Positions 33,549 to 42,489 of a stretch of DNA of 64,000 bases are shown piece by piece. The position numbers were made by a program, and so were the translations under genes. This DNA comes from an uncultured Clostridiaceae bacterium. Lineage in GTDB: Bacteria; Bacillota; Clostridia; Lachnospirales; Lachnospiraceae. Under the pieces are notes generated by a model that was given only the letters and a program-made list of their open reading frames with translations, did no database searches and had not been told where the DNA came from. Within the stretch, counting starts at the first letter, position 1; each line of letters begins with the position of its first letter. The DNA lies in NCBI GenBank assembly GCA_902477765.1, contig CABSIM010000002.1:1-64000 (forward strand), read 5' to 3'.

Positions 33549-36101
33549 ATGAAAAAAAAACATAAATTTTTTAAAGTGCATGGCAGTACCCTCAACGGAC
33601 TTCTTCTTCTGTTTGTTACAGTCCTTCTGGTGCTGGCAGTCTTTCTGGTGCGGATCAAGCTGCTGAAAAATGCGCAGGATCTGGGAATGGAACTGGCACA
33701 CAGCTATGCTGTGGAGGAAGAACTGAATCTTTCCTCCCTGGAGACAAATCTTACACTGGCCAGTCAGTTTGTGGATGAGATCATCTGCGGCGGCGGGGAT
33801 CCTTCTGAAGTCCAGAGCTGGATGACAAGCTATTTCTCCAAACTGACAGATATTATCGGAGAGGGCAAGGTGGATTTTTACGCAGTGATCGACGGAAACA
33901 TCGTGGCGGTACATCCCTGGGAAGGAGATACCACCTATCAGTATGAAGAGACAGACTGGTATCGGATGGCTGTGGAGGCAGACGGACAGACGGTATGCGG
34001 GAAAGCATATCTGGATGCCATCACGGGTCAGCGGATTTTTACCATATCCAAAGGCCTTACCAGCGAGGGAAATGTGCTGGCAATGGATGTTTATATCCAG
34101 AATGAGGCGCTGCATAACAGTTCCAATACTCTGCCGGAAAACTGCTCCTATTTTCTGTGTGATGAGAATGGGAATCTGATTTATTCCAACACAAAATGGA
34201 AGGTTGATTCTCTGGAACGGCAGCGGTATGTGGATTATATACTGGCAGGGATTCAGGACGGTTCCCTGGCGGATTACGACAGTTTTGTGAAGGATCCGGA
34301 AGGAGTCTCACGCGGAGTCTATTTTCAGACAATGAGCAATGGGTGGACTGTGATCCTGACGATTCCCGCCATGCATATTCTGATGGGAGATCAGAATATT
34401 GTGGTCTATATTCTGGCAGGTGTGGCACTGATACTTTTCCTGATGATTGCCTATTTTACGATTCAGGATGCACTGCGGAGCCGCAGCATGAAAAAGGCTG
34501 ACGATACGGCTCATATGCTGGGGGATTCCTTCTATTCTATTTACAGGGTAAACGTCAGTGAAGGCAGTTATGAGGGAATTAAGATTCATAAGGACCTTCA
34601 GGACAGGATTCCTCCCAAAGGCAGCTATAACTCCCTTCTAGAAACCATGTGCTCCCTGGTAAAGCCCAAGATTTACAGTACTTTCGGTGAAAGCTTTTCT
34701 CTGGAAAGCATCAGGAAAAGAATGGATCAGGGTGTGAAGGATTACGGCGGTGACTTTCAGAGGCAGTTCGGCAGCGGCTACCGGTGGGTGAATATCCGCA
34801 CACTTTACAACCGCAGCGTGGATCCGGATGTGGTGATTCTCTGTTTCCGGGATGTGGATGAAGAAAAAAAACGGGAGCTGCAGAACACCATTCTTCTGCA
34901 GGATGCGCTGGAAACAGCACGGAAAAGTACCAAAGACAAAAATGAATTTTTCAGCGGAATGTCCCATGACATGCGGACTCCGCTGAATGCCATAATCGGA
35001 TGCTGCAGCCTGGCGGAAAGAAGCTGCATGGCCGGCGACTACGGAAAACTCGAAGAGTATATCCGGAAGATCCGGTTTTCCGGAAGGCAGCTCCTGGATC
35101 TGATCAATGATATTCTGGAAATGTCCAGAATGGAAGCGGGAAAAAGCACCCTGAATCAGAAGGAACTGGATCTGAAGAAGCTTATGTCTGAGATTGCCGG
35201 TATTTTTCAGGACCGTATACAGGAAGGCGGAAAGACGCTGGAAGTCCGTATGGACATCCGCGATTCCCTGGTCATGGGAGATGAGAAAAAAATCACGCAG
35301 ATTGTCAACAATCTAATGTCCAATGCGGCCAAATACAGCAATCCCGGCGATTCCATCCGCCTGGATGTCCGGCAGTTTGAATTTCAGAAACACAGTAAAT
35401 ATCAGATTATTGTGGAAGATACCGGCATCGGCATGTCTCCCGGTTTTCTGGAACGGCTGTTTGATCCCTATACACGGGAAACCACGTTTTCTTCAGGGGC
35501 CACTGTGGGAACAGGACTGGGAATGTCCATTGTCAGGAGTCTTGTAAGCCAGATGAGCGGCGAAATTTCCGTGGACAGCAGACTGGGCGAGGGAACCCGT
35601 GTGACGGTGACAATTCCCCTGGAGATTGTTTCGCAGAAGGATACAGAGACAGAAAAAGAAATGCCGGATCTTTCCGTACAGGAAAGGCCGTGCCTGAACG
35701 GGCGGACCATACTGGTGGCGGAAGACAATGAAATCAACAGGGAAATCGTGACGGAGGTGCTGGGGCAGATGGGGGCCAGAGTGCTTGCCGCAGTCCATGG
35801 ACGGGAAGCGGTGGAACTGTTTTCTGATTCGGATTTTTATGCCATCGATGCAGTTCTGATGGATATGCAGATGCCGGTGATGGATGGCTGTGAGGCAGCC
35901 CGCACCATCCGCGGTCTGGACCGTGCGGATGCTGCCGGGGTGCCGATCATTGCGGTTACTGCCAATGTATTTGCAGAAGACATCGACCGGACCACCCAGG
36001 CAGGAATGAACGATCATATTTCCAAGCCCATCGACAGCATTGTTCTGTGGCGCACTCTCCAGAAACTGATGCTGGAATGGGATCATGTACGGGGGAAATA
36101 A
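33549..36101 (+). CDS. Hybrid sensor histidine kinase with receiver domain
   Basis: 850 residues. Membrane helices near 16-39 and 283-305 flank an extracytoplasmic sensor of Cache type (WYRMAV and similar). A PAS-like region covers about 320-440. The kinase core has H473 in GMSHDMRTPLNAIIG, N-box NNLMSNAAKYSN, DTGIGMSPG and GTGLGMSI. A C-terminal receiver (about 718-840) has the acceptor D772 in LMDMQMPVMDG. The architecture implies a His-Asp-His-Asp phosphorelay, and the HPt protein two genes downstream is the natural next step. The signal is unknown. Confidence 0.93.
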   Translation: MKKKHKFFKVHGSTLNGLLLLFVTVLLVLAVFLVRIKLLKNAQDLGMELAHSYAVEEELNLSSLETNLTLASQFVDEIICGGGDPSEVQSWMTSYFSKLTDIIGEGKVDFYAVIDGNIVAVHPWEGDTTYQYEETDWYRMAVEADGQTVCGKAYLDAITGQRIFTISKGLTSEGNVLAMDVYIQNEALHNSSNTLPENCSYFLCDENGNLIYSNTKWKVDSLERQRYVDYILAGIQDGSLADYDSFVKDPEGVSRGVYFQTMSNGWTVILTIPAMHILMGDQNIVVYILAGVALILFLMIAYFTIQDALRSRSMKKADDTAHMLGDSFYSIYRVNVSEGSYEGIKIHKDLQDRIPPKGSYNSLLETMCSLVKPKIYSTFGESFSLESIRKRMDQGVKDYGGDFQRQFGSGYRWVNIRTLYNRSVDPDVVILCFRDVDEEKKRELQNTILLQDALETARKSTKDKNEFFSGMSHDMRTPLNAIIGCCSLAERSCMAGDYGKLEEYIRKIRFSGRQLLDLINDILEMSRMEAGKSTLNQKELDLKKLMSEIAGIFQDRIQEGGKTLEVRMDIRDSLVMGDEKKITQIVNNLMSNAAKYSNPGDSIRLDVRQFEFQKHSKYQIIVEDTGIGMSPGFLERLFDPYTRETTFSSGATVGTGLGMSIVRSLVSQMSGEISVDSRLGEGTRVTVTIPLEIVSQKDTETEKEMPDLSVQERPCLNGRTILVAEDNEINREIVTEVLGQMGARVLAAVHGREAVELFSDSDFYAIDAVLMDMQMPVMDGCEAARTIRGLDRADAAGVPIIAVTANVFAEDIDRTTQAGMNDHISKPIDSIVLWRTLQKLMLEWDHVRGK

Positions 36102-36103
36102 AA

Positions 36104-37213
36104 ATGAGCATACAGAGGGATAATTTCCGGAAGAACTCCGGAGAAACGATCCTTATTATAGATGATGAAGAAATCAACAGGGCAATTCTGGCCAATATCT
36201 TTGAACCGGCATACAACATTCTGGAAGCGAAAGACGGCCAGGAAGGACTGGAACTTATCCGAAGGGAAGAGACCAGGCTGAGTGCGGTTCTTCTGGATGT
36301 GGTCATGCCCAGACTCAACGGACTGGAGCTTCTCAGGCAGCTGTCCGCACAGGGGCTGCCGGAGCGGATACCGGTATTTCTGATTACCGCAGACGGCGGA
36401 AGTACCACCATGCGGGAAGCATATGAACTGGGGGTTATGGATGTTATTTTTAAGCCTGTGGTCCCCTATGTGGTCCGCCGCCGGGTCGACTCAGTTGTGG
36501 AACTGTTCCGGGCACGGCACAGACTGAGTGCGGAAGTGGAGAGGCAGCGGGATCAGCTGCTGGTGCAGACCAGACAGCTGGCAGAGATGGGAATGGGGAT
36601 GGTGGAAGCACTGTCCACGGCCATCGAATTCCGAAGCGATGAGTCCGGTGAACATGTCCGCCGGATCCGTGATATCACCTGTTATCTGCTGGGTGAAACG
36701 CCTCTGGGACAGGGACTGACCGGGGAGCAGATTCAGCTTATCGGCGTGGGAGCCATTACCCACGATGTGGGGAAAATATCCATTCCCGATGCGATCCTGA
36801 ACAAACCGGGCCGTCTGACTCCGGAGGAATATGAACAGATGAAGACCCATACGGTGAAAGGGGCAGAGCTGCTTTCCAGGATTCCCCAGATGAGGGAACA
36901 TTCCGCATATGCATATGCATATGATATCGCTCTGCATCATCATGAAAGATGGGACGGAAGCGGTTACCCCGATCATCTGGCAGGAGATCAGATTCCTATC
37001 TGGACCCAGGTGGTTTCCCTGGCGGATGTATATGACGCGCTTGTGAGCAAACGATGCTATAAAGATTCTTTGACTGCGGAGACCGCGGTGGAAATGATTC
37101 TGAACGGACAGTGCGGTGCATTTAATCCCAGGCTGCTGGAATGCTTCCGGCAGGCGGAACCCGTGCTGCGCCTGTTTTATCAGCCAGCCGAAGGAGGGGA
37201 ATTATATGGATGA
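36104..37213 (+). CDS. Response regulator with HD-GYP phosphodiesterase domain
   Basis: 369 residues from ATG 36104, two bases after the kinase stop. The receiver domain covers 1-130 with acceptor D65 in LLDVVMPRLNG and Lys in FKPVVPY. A short coiled linker follows, then the HD-GYP domain (about 165-350): H220-D221 in THDVGK, then HHERWDGSGYP, with the GYP motif intact. It should degrade cyclic-di-GMP under control of phosphorylation. It is the output that opposes the GGDEF protein of the same operon. Confidence 0.93.
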   Translation: MSIQRDNFRKNSGETILIIDDEEINRAILANIFEPAYNILEAKDGQEGLELIRREETRLSAVLLDVVMPRLNGLELLRQLSAQGLPERIPVFLITADGGSTTMREAYELGVMDVIFKPVVPYVVRRRVDSVVELFRARHRLSAEVERQRDQLLVQTRQLAEMGMGMVEALSTAIEFRSDESGEHVRRIRDITCYLLGETPLGQGLTGEQIQLIGVGAITHDVGKISIPDAILNKPGRLTPEEYEQMKTHTVKGAELLSRIPQMREHSAYAYAYDIALHHHERWDGSGYPDHLAGDQIPIWTQVVSLADVYDALVSKRCYKDSLTAETAVEMILNGQCGAFNPRLLECFRQAEPVLRLFYQPAEGGELYG

Positions 37214-37583
37214 AAACAGAAAAAAGGATCTGCAGGCAGCAGGAATTGACGTGGATGAGGCTTTGGAGCGGTTCATGAACAATGAAGCTCTGCTGATGAA
37301 ATTCCTTCTTCGTTTCCCTGAGGACCAGAACTTCTGCCGGCTGAGACAGGCCATGGACCAGTCCGATGCTGCCGGAGCTTTTGAAGCTGCCCATACCCTT
37401 AAAGGAGTGGCGGGAAATCTGTCTCTGAGGGAACTCTTCATCCGGATCAGCGTCCTGGTGGAGGATCTGCGTGCCGGAAATCTGGAGGCCGCGGCGGAAA
37501 AAATGCCCTGTACGGAACAGGCATATGACCGGATTCTCAGAACACTGGAGCAGATGAACGGATCTTCAGACAGAAACGGATGA
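37206..37583 (+). CDS. Histidine phosphotransfer (HPt) protein
   Basis: 125 residues from ATG 37206, with GGAGGGG upstream. It overlaps the previous gene by 8 bases. The HPt domain has the phospho-acceptor H63 in AAHTLKGVAGNLS. It probably shuttles phosphate from the receiver domain of the hybrid kinase to the receiver of the HD-GYP protein, completing a four-step relay encoded in one operon. Confidence 0.9.
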   Translation: MDENRKKDLQAAGIDVDEALERFMNNEALLMKFLLRFPEDQNFCRLRQAMDQSDAAGAFEAAHTLKGVAGNLSLRELFIRISVLVEDLRAGNLEAAAEKMPCTEQAYDRILRTLEQMNGSSDRNG

Positions 37584-37605
37584 TGTCATTCTGCCGAAAG
37601 CAGAC

Positions 37606-37646
37606 AAAAAGGACAGCATGACAAGCGTAACAGGTCATGCTGTCCT
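37606..37646 (-). terminator. Intrinsic terminator of argG
   Basis: AGGACAGCATGAC (37610-37622) pairs with GTCATGCTGTCCT (37634-37646). Only the minus strand has a T run (TTTTT). It is 96 bases beyond the argG stop. Confidence 0.78.
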
Positions 37647-37702
37647 GAAATTCAGGAAATTTTCTGCGGAGTGTGCCCGGGACCGGAGCCCGCCGCAGGC
37701 GG

Positions 37703-37730
37703 AGAATCCTGCAGAGCAGGATTCTTTTTT
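37703..37730 (+). terminator. Intrinsic terminator of the cyclic-di-GMP operon
   Basis: GAATCCTG pairs with CAGGATTC around CAGAG, followed by TTTTTT on the plus strand. It lies 120 bases after the HPt stop and only 12 bases from the convergent argG stop. Confidence 0.82.
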
Positions 37731-37741
37731 ATGGAGGTTCA

Positions 37742-38953
37742 TCAGTTTTTCTCCACAGAAGCCATCTTCATGGCACGGACTTTTGTGGAAAGTCCGTAAA
37801 GGTTGATGAAACCGGAGGCGTCATGATGATCATAAAGATCGCCAGTGGTAAAGGAAGCAATGCTTTCGTTGTACAGTGAGTAGGGAGATTCGGTGCCCTG
37901 TTTGATGATGTTGCCTTTGTAAAGCTTCATTTTACATTCGCCGGTGACATATTTCTGGGTGGATTCCACAAAGGCCTGGAGCGCTTCCCTGAGAGGGCTG
38001 AACCATTTGGCGGAGTATACCACATCGGCAAATTCATTGTCGATGTTCTTTTTATATTTCAGAGTCTCTTTGTCAAGAATCAGCTCCTCCAGCTGCTTAT
38101 GGGCTTCAATGAGGATTGTTCCGCCGGGAGTTTCATATACACCGCGGGATTTCATTCCCACCATACGGTTTTCCACAATATCCGTGATGCCGATGCCGTG
38201 TTTTCCGCCCAGTTCATTGAGTTTTGTGAGCAGATCGGCATATTTCATCTTTTCGCCATTGAGAGCCACGGGAATTCCCTTTTCGAAGGAAATGGAAATT
38301 TCCTCGCCTTCTTCCGGGGCTTTTTCAGGTGTGACGCCCAGAACCAGCATGTGATCATAGTTGGGTGCCTGAGCCGGATCTTCCAGTTCCAGGCCTTCAT
38401 GGCTGATATGCCAGATGTTGCGGTCACGGCTGTAGCTGTTATCTGCCTTGAACGGCAGGTCAATATTATGTTTTGCACAGTATTCCAGCTCTTCTTCACG
38501 GGACTGGATATTCCAGGTTCTCCAGGGAGCGATGATTTTCATTTCCGGAGCCAGTGCCTTGATGCCCAGTTCGAAACGCACCTGGTCATTGCCTTTTCCG
38601 GTGGCTCCGTGGCAGATTGCCACAGCCCCTTCTTTTTTGGCAATATCCACCAGAATTTTTGCAATCAGCGGACGGGCCATGGCGGTTCCGATCAGATATT
38701 TGTATTCATAGGTGGCATTGGCCATGACACAGGGAGCGATATACTGTTCGCAGAATTCATCTGTCACATGTTCAATATAAAGCTTGGATGCGCCGCAGTA
38801 TTTCGCGCGTTCTTCCAGGCCGTCCAGCTCATTTCCCTGTCCCACATCGATGCAGACACAGATGACTTCATAGTCAAAGTTTTCCTTGAGCCACGGAATC
38901 AGAACAGTGGTATCAAGACCGCCGGAATATGCAAGAATCACTTTATCTTTCAT
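37742..38953 (-). CDS. argG: Argininosuccinate synthase
   Basis: 403 residues, the usual length. It joins citrulline and aspartate with ATP to form argininosuccinate. The PP-loop is [10 protein letters not shown] (residues 8-17). [11 protein letters not shown] and the substrate segment [15 protein letters not shown] are also seen. GGAGG precedes the ATG. It is monocistronic. argH is elsewhere (18848), so the two last arginine steps are not in one operon here. A candidate ArgR site overlaps the upstream region. Confidence 0.97.
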   Translation of the reverse strand: MKDKVILAYSGGLDTTVLIPWLKENFDYEVICVCIDVGQGNELDGLEERAKYCGASKLYIEHVTDEFCEQYIAPCVMANATYEYKYLIGTAMARPLIAKILVDIAKKEGAVAICHGATGKGNDQVRFELGIKALAPEMKIIAPWRTWNIQSREEELEYCAKHNIDLPFKADNSYSRDRNIWHISHEGLELEDPAQAPNYDHMLVLGVTPEKAPEEGEEISISFEKGIPVALNGEKMKYADLLTKLNELGGKHGIGITDIVENRMVGMKSRGVYETPGGTILIEAHKQLEELILDKETLKYKKNIDNEFADVVYSAKWFSPLREALQAFVESTQKYVTGECKMKLYKGNIIKQGTESPYSLYNESIASFTTGDLYDHHDASGFINLYGLSTKVRAMKMASVEKN

Positions 38954-38988
38954 TGGTATATCCTCCAGAATTTGTTTTATGATTTATA

Positions 38989-39017
38989 AATATACATCTA
39001 GACCCGGAAAAAGTCAA
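38989..39017 (-). promoter_or_regulatory. Sigma-A promoter of argG
   Basis: On the minus strand TTGACT (39017-39012), a 17-base spacer and TATATT (38994-38989). Confidence 0.75.
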
Positions 39018-39022
39018 GATAT

Positions 39023-39041
39023 AAATGTATTTTTATTAATT
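39023..39041 (-). promoter_or_regulatory. Candidate ArgR (ARG) box upstream of argG
   Basis: The minus-strand sequence AATTAATAAAAATACATTT agrees with the Bacillus ARG box pattern at about 14 of 19 positions by eye and lies directly upstream of the argG -35. The region is AT-rich, so chance similarity is possible. Confidence 0.4.
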
Positions 39042-39109
39042 TATTTTGAATAATATACAAAACCTATGCATAAACAGCAGAATGAGAATCCGGACGGACG
39101 CCCCATTTG

Positions 39110-39138
39110 TTGACAAACCATGGAAAAAAACAGATAAT
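39110..39138 (+). promoter_or_regulatory. Sigma-A promoter of the D-aminoacylase/azlCD/folD operon
   Basis: TTGACA (39110-39115), a 17-base spacer and GATAAT (39133-39138). The start would be near 39145, leaving a leader of only about 14 bases that begins at the AAGGAGG site. Confidence 0.75.
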
Positions 39139-39158
39139 AGGGGAAGGAGGAACAGGAA

Positions 39159-40742
39159 ATGTATGATTTGCTGATAAAGAATGCAGAGGTGATCGACGGC
39201 ACCGGGAATCCGAGGCAGAAAGCGGATGTGGCAGTAAAGGACGGAAAGATCCGGATGGCATCCGGAACAGAGGAAGCACAGACTGTCATTGACGGAACCG
39301 GGCGGATTCTGTGTCCCGGATTTATTGATGTCCATTCCCATGGAGATCTGGTGGCGGGCCATGACTATGCAAGGCTCTGCAAAACGTCCCAGGGAATCAC
39401 CACGGAAGTGGCGGGACAGTGCGGAAACAGTTTTTTTCCGGTGCTTCCTGAAACAGCGGAAGCAGTTATGTCCAATGCGCTGATGCTGGGAGAACTGGAA
39501 GAAAAACATATGAAAGAATTCCGCGGTCAGAAAGAATTTGCGGATTTTCTCGGAAAGCAGAGCCTGTCGGCCAACATGATGACATTCATGGGGCACTCGA
39601 CTCTGAGGCTTCTGGCCATGGGCAGTTCGGATGCCAGGCCGGACAGAAAACAGATGAAATATATGGAAGAAACTCTGAAGGAGTCCATGGAAGAAGGCTG
39701 TGCAGGGCTGAGCACAGGGCTGTTCTATCCTCCCAGCGCCTATGGAAATGTGGAGGAGGTATCCGGTCTCTGCGCCGTGGCCGCCAGGTACGGCGGGATT
39801 CACACCACCCATATGAGAAACGAGGGGGCCGGGATTCTGGATTCCGTAAAAGAAGTTCTGGAAATTTCCAGGAGGTCTGGAATTGCTCTGAATATTTCCC
39901 ATCATAAAATCTGCGGGAAAAAGAACCGGGGCCTGTCGGAACAGACTCTGGAACTGGCAGACGAGGCCAGAAAGGAAGGCATTCAGGTGACCATGGACGT
40001 ATATCCCTATACGGCGTCCATGACCAAGCTGGCGGCATGTATTCCTGCGGAATATTTTGTGAAAGGAACGGACTGGCTCCAGAATGCGCTGAGGGGAAAG
40101 GAGACGCGCCGGCAGATCCGGGAAAAGATGGAGACCTTTGAGGACGGACGATATCTGCAGTGCGGAGGGTTTTCCGGCATTATGATCGGAGGCTGCCCGT
40201 CCAGACCTGACGCAGACGGCAGATTCCTGTCGGAATACGCGGCAGAGACGGGAGAAGATCCGTTTGATGTATTTTTTGACCTTGTGACGGAAAACGGAAG
40301 CCGCTGCAGCGCCATTTATTTTTCCATGGATGAGGAAGATCTGGAGCACATCATCCGGTGGCCTTATACCATGATCGGCACTGACGGACTTACGGTAAGC
40401 ATGAACGGAAAAACCCATCCCAGAAGCTGGGGAACCTTTCCCAGGGCCCTCCGGATATTTGTAAAGGAAAAGAAAATTCTGTCCATGGAAGAAATGATCC
40501 GCAGAATGACCGGTCTCCCGGCGGAAACCTATCATATGACCTCCAGGGGAAGAATTGCCGACGGATACGCCGGGGATCTGGTACTGTTTGATGAGGCGCA
40601 GATCCGCGACCAGGCAGATTATTCCGACAGCTGCCGCCTGTCTTCCGGCATCTGCTGTGTGGCCGTGGACGGGAAGATTGTATACAGAGACGGCAAAATG
40701 ACAGGGGAATTCCCGGGAAAGTGGGTGCCTTTCCGGGGATGA
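39159..40742 (+). CDS. N-acyl-D-amino-acid deacylase (second copy)
   Basis: 527 residues; AAGGAGG precedes the ATG. It has the same metal-site pattern as the copy at 30590: GFIDVHSHGD, Cys in AGQCGN, HMRNEG, NISHHK, IGTDGLT and HPRSWGTFPR. The two differ widely elsewhere, so they are probably not recent duplicates and may differ in substrate. It is first in an operon with azlC, azlD, a methenyl-THF cyclohydrolase and folD. Release of D-branched-chain or N-formyl/formimino amino acids would tie these together, but this is inference. Confidence 0.9.
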   Translation: MYDLLIKNAEVIDGTGNPRQKADVAVKDGKIRMASGTEEAQTVIDGTGRILCPGFIDVHSHGDLVAGHDYARLCKTSQGITTEVAGQCGNSFFPVLPETAEAVMSNALMLGELEEKHMKEFRGQKEFADFLGKQSLSANMMTFMGHSTLRLLAMGSSDARPDRKQMKYMEETLKESMEEGCAGLSTGLFYPPSAYGNVEEVSGLCAVAARYGGIHTTHMRNEGAGILDSVKEVLEISRRSGIALNISHHKICGKKNRGLSEQTLELADEARKEGIQVTMDVYPYTASMTKLAACIPAEYFVKGTDWLQNALRGKETRRQIREKMETFEDGRYLQCGGFSGIMIGGCPSRPDADGRFLSEYAAETGEDPFDVFFDLVTENGSRCSAIYFSMDEEDLEHIIRWPYTMIGTDGLTVSMNGKTHPRSWGTFPRALRIFVKEKKILSMEEMIRRMTGLPAETYHMTSRGRIADGYAGDLVLFDEAQIRDQADYSDSCRLSSGICCVAVDGKIVYRDGKMTGEFPGKWVPFRG

Positions 40743-40780
40743 AGACAATACAACAGACAAAGAAAAGAGACGGAAAAGAA

Positions 40781-41506
40781 ATGAACTGGAAAAAAGACTT
40801 TATCAGAGGACTGAAGGATGGAATGCCGGTGGGGCTGGGCTATGTGCCGGTGGCCTTTACCTTTGGCTTTATTGCCGTATCCGGAGGCATTCCCGTATGG
40901 GCGGCCTGTCTGATTTCGCTGTCCAACCTTACCAGTGCGGGACAGTTTGCGGGAACAAATCTGATTCTGGCCGGGGCCGGCTATATGGAGATTGCACTGA
41001 CCACTTTTGTCATCAACATCCGGTATATGCTGATGTCCCTGTCACTGACCCAGAGGCTGGCGGAAGGAACAGGACTTCTGAAACGGATGGGATTTGGCTT
41101 TGGAATTACCGATGAAACCTTTGTGGTGGCATCTCTGAAGCCGGGAAAACTGACAGCGGCATATATGTTCGGACTGATCGCGATGCCGGTTTTCGGATGG
41201 AATCTGGGAACGCTTCTGGGAGCATGCGTTTCTTCGGTCCTTCCGCAGGCACTTCAGAATGCCATGGGAATCGCCCTTTACGGCATGTTCATTGCCCTGA
41301 TCGTTCCCGCAGCCAGGGATTCCATGCATGTGCTGGTGATTCTTGTGATTGCGGTGGCGGTCAACTGTGTGCTGAAATATGTACCGCTTTTTTCCTTTGT
41401 CTCCTCAGGCTTCCGGATCATTCTTGCCACGGTATGCGGGGCAGGACTGGGAGCCTGGCTGTATCCCGGAGACGAGACGGAATACGTGGTGAAGGAGGAA
41501 GCGTAA
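40781..41506 (+). CDS. azlC: AzlC-family branched-chain amino acid exporter, large subunit
   Basis: 241 residues from ATG 40781, chosen because the protein then begins MNWKKDFIRGLKDG like relatives. ATG 40739 overlaps the previous stop (ATGA) and is an alternative, giving 14 more residues. Landmarks are LGYVPVAFTFGFIA, SLSNLTSAGQFAGT and TTFVINIRYMLMSLSL, within about six membrane segments. With AzlD it exports branched-chain amino acids or analogues. Confidence 0.92.
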   Translation: MNWKKDFIRGLKDGMPVGLGYVPVAFTFGFIAVSGGIPVWAACLISLSNLTSAGQFAGTNLILAGAGYMEIALTTFVINIRYMLMSLSLTQRLAEGTGLLKRMGFGFGITDETFVVASLKPGKLTAAYMFGLIAMPVFGWNLGTLLGACVSSVLPQALQNAMGIALYGMFIALIVPAARDSMHVLVILVIAVAVNCVLKYVPLFSFVSSGFRIILATVCGAGLGAWLYPGDETEYVVKEEA

Positions 41507-41507
41507 C

Positions 41508-41819
41508 ATGGATATGAAGCGTACGGTAATCTGTATTTTTATCATGGCACTGGTGACCTATGTGCCCAGAGTGCTTCCCCTTACGGTGTTCAGGAAGCAG
41601 ATCCGGTCGAGATATTTCCGGTCATTTCTGGATTACACACCCTATGCGGTGCTGGGAGCCATGACATTTCCCGATGTATTCACATCCACCGGGAGTCTTC
41701 TTTCGGCGCTGGCAGGCACCGCCGTGGCCCTGGTTCTCAGCTACTTCAGAAGAGGACTGGTCACAGTGGCGCTGGCGGCAATCTTTACGGTCTATCTGGC
41801 GGAGCTTCTGCTGGCATGA
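41508..41819 (+). CDS. azlD: AzlD-family branched-chain amino acid exporter, small subunit
   Basis: 103 residues with four membrane segments. MALVTYVPRVLPL near the N-terminus and FLDYTPYAVLGAMTFPDVF are typical. It starts one base after the azlC stop, and its ribosome-binding site (AAGGAGG) lies inside the azlC end. It forms the exporter with AzlC. Confidence 0.92.
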   Translation: MDMKRTVICIFIMALVTYVPRVLPLTVFRKQIRSRYFRSFLDYTPYAVLGAMTFPDVFTSTGSLLSALAGTAVALVLSYFRRGLVTVALAAIFTVYLAELLLA

Positions 41820-41868
41820 CAGGAAGACCGGCCAAAGAAAAACATAATCTGAAAAGGAGGAAAAAACA

Positions 41869-42489
41869 GTGAAGGAATGGAACGGATACCTGAATGAACT
41901 GGCATCAAAGGCACCCGTGCCGGGCGGAGGCGGCGCATCTGCCGTGTGCGGTGCCCTGGGAGCCGCCTTGGGAGAAATGGTGGCAAACCTGACCGTCGGG
42001 AAAAAGAAATATGCCCAATGGGAAGAGGAGACAAGGCGGTGTCTGCAGGAACTGGATGCCGCGAGAGCCCGGTTTGAGGCACTTTCGGAAGAAGACGGAA
42101 ACGTTTTTTACCCCCTTTCTCAGGTCTACGGAATGAAGGCGGATACGGAAGAAGAAAAGAAGGAAAAGGAAGCACGCATGGAAACCTGCCTGCGGGATGC
42201 CGCAGGGGTGCCGTTAAAGATCATGGAAGAATGCGTGAACGCCATGGACAGCATGGAATTTCTGGCCGGGAACGGAAGCCGTCTGGCTGTCAGTGATGCC
42301 GGTGTGGGCATTCAGTTCCTGAAATCCGCACTTCTGGGGGCCGTCATGAATGTGTATATCAACACCAAGCTCATGAAAGACAGGGAATATGCCGGAGAAC
42401 TGAACCGGAAAGCGGAGGAACTGGCAGAAAAAGGCACAGAGAAGGCAGACAGAATCTATCAGATTGTACTGGAGGCGGTGAAAGGATGA
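41869..42489 (+). CDS. fchA: Cyclodeaminase/cyclohydrolase family protein (FchA-like)
   Basis: 206 residues from GTG 41869, with AAAAGGAGG upstream. It is a stand-alone member of the formiminotransferase-cyclodeaminase C-terminal family, with KAPVPGGGGASAVCGALGAAL near the N-terminus and VGIQFLKSALLGAVMNVYIN near residue 145. Clostridial FchA proteins of this size convert 5,10-methenyl-THF to 10-formyl-THF. Cyclodeamination of formimino-THF is the alternative reaction. It overlaps folD by 4 bases. The neighbouring FolD lacks cyclohydrolase residues, which supports the cyclohydrolase reading. Confidence 0.85.
   Translation: MKEWNGYLNELASKAPVPGGGGASAVCGALGAALGEMVANLTVGKKKYAQWEEETRRCLQELDAARARFEALSEEDGNVFYPLSQVYGMKADTEEEKKEKEARMETCLRDAAGVPLKIMEECVNAMDSMEFLAGNGSRLAVSDAGVGIQFLKSALLGAVMNVYINTKLMKDREYAGELNRKAEELAEKGTEKADRIYQIVLEAVKG

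Noticed and set aside
37618..37806. Short plus-strand frame between the HPt gene and argG
   Set aside because: It starts inside one terminator hairpin, crosses a second one and enters argG; there is no ribosome-binding site.
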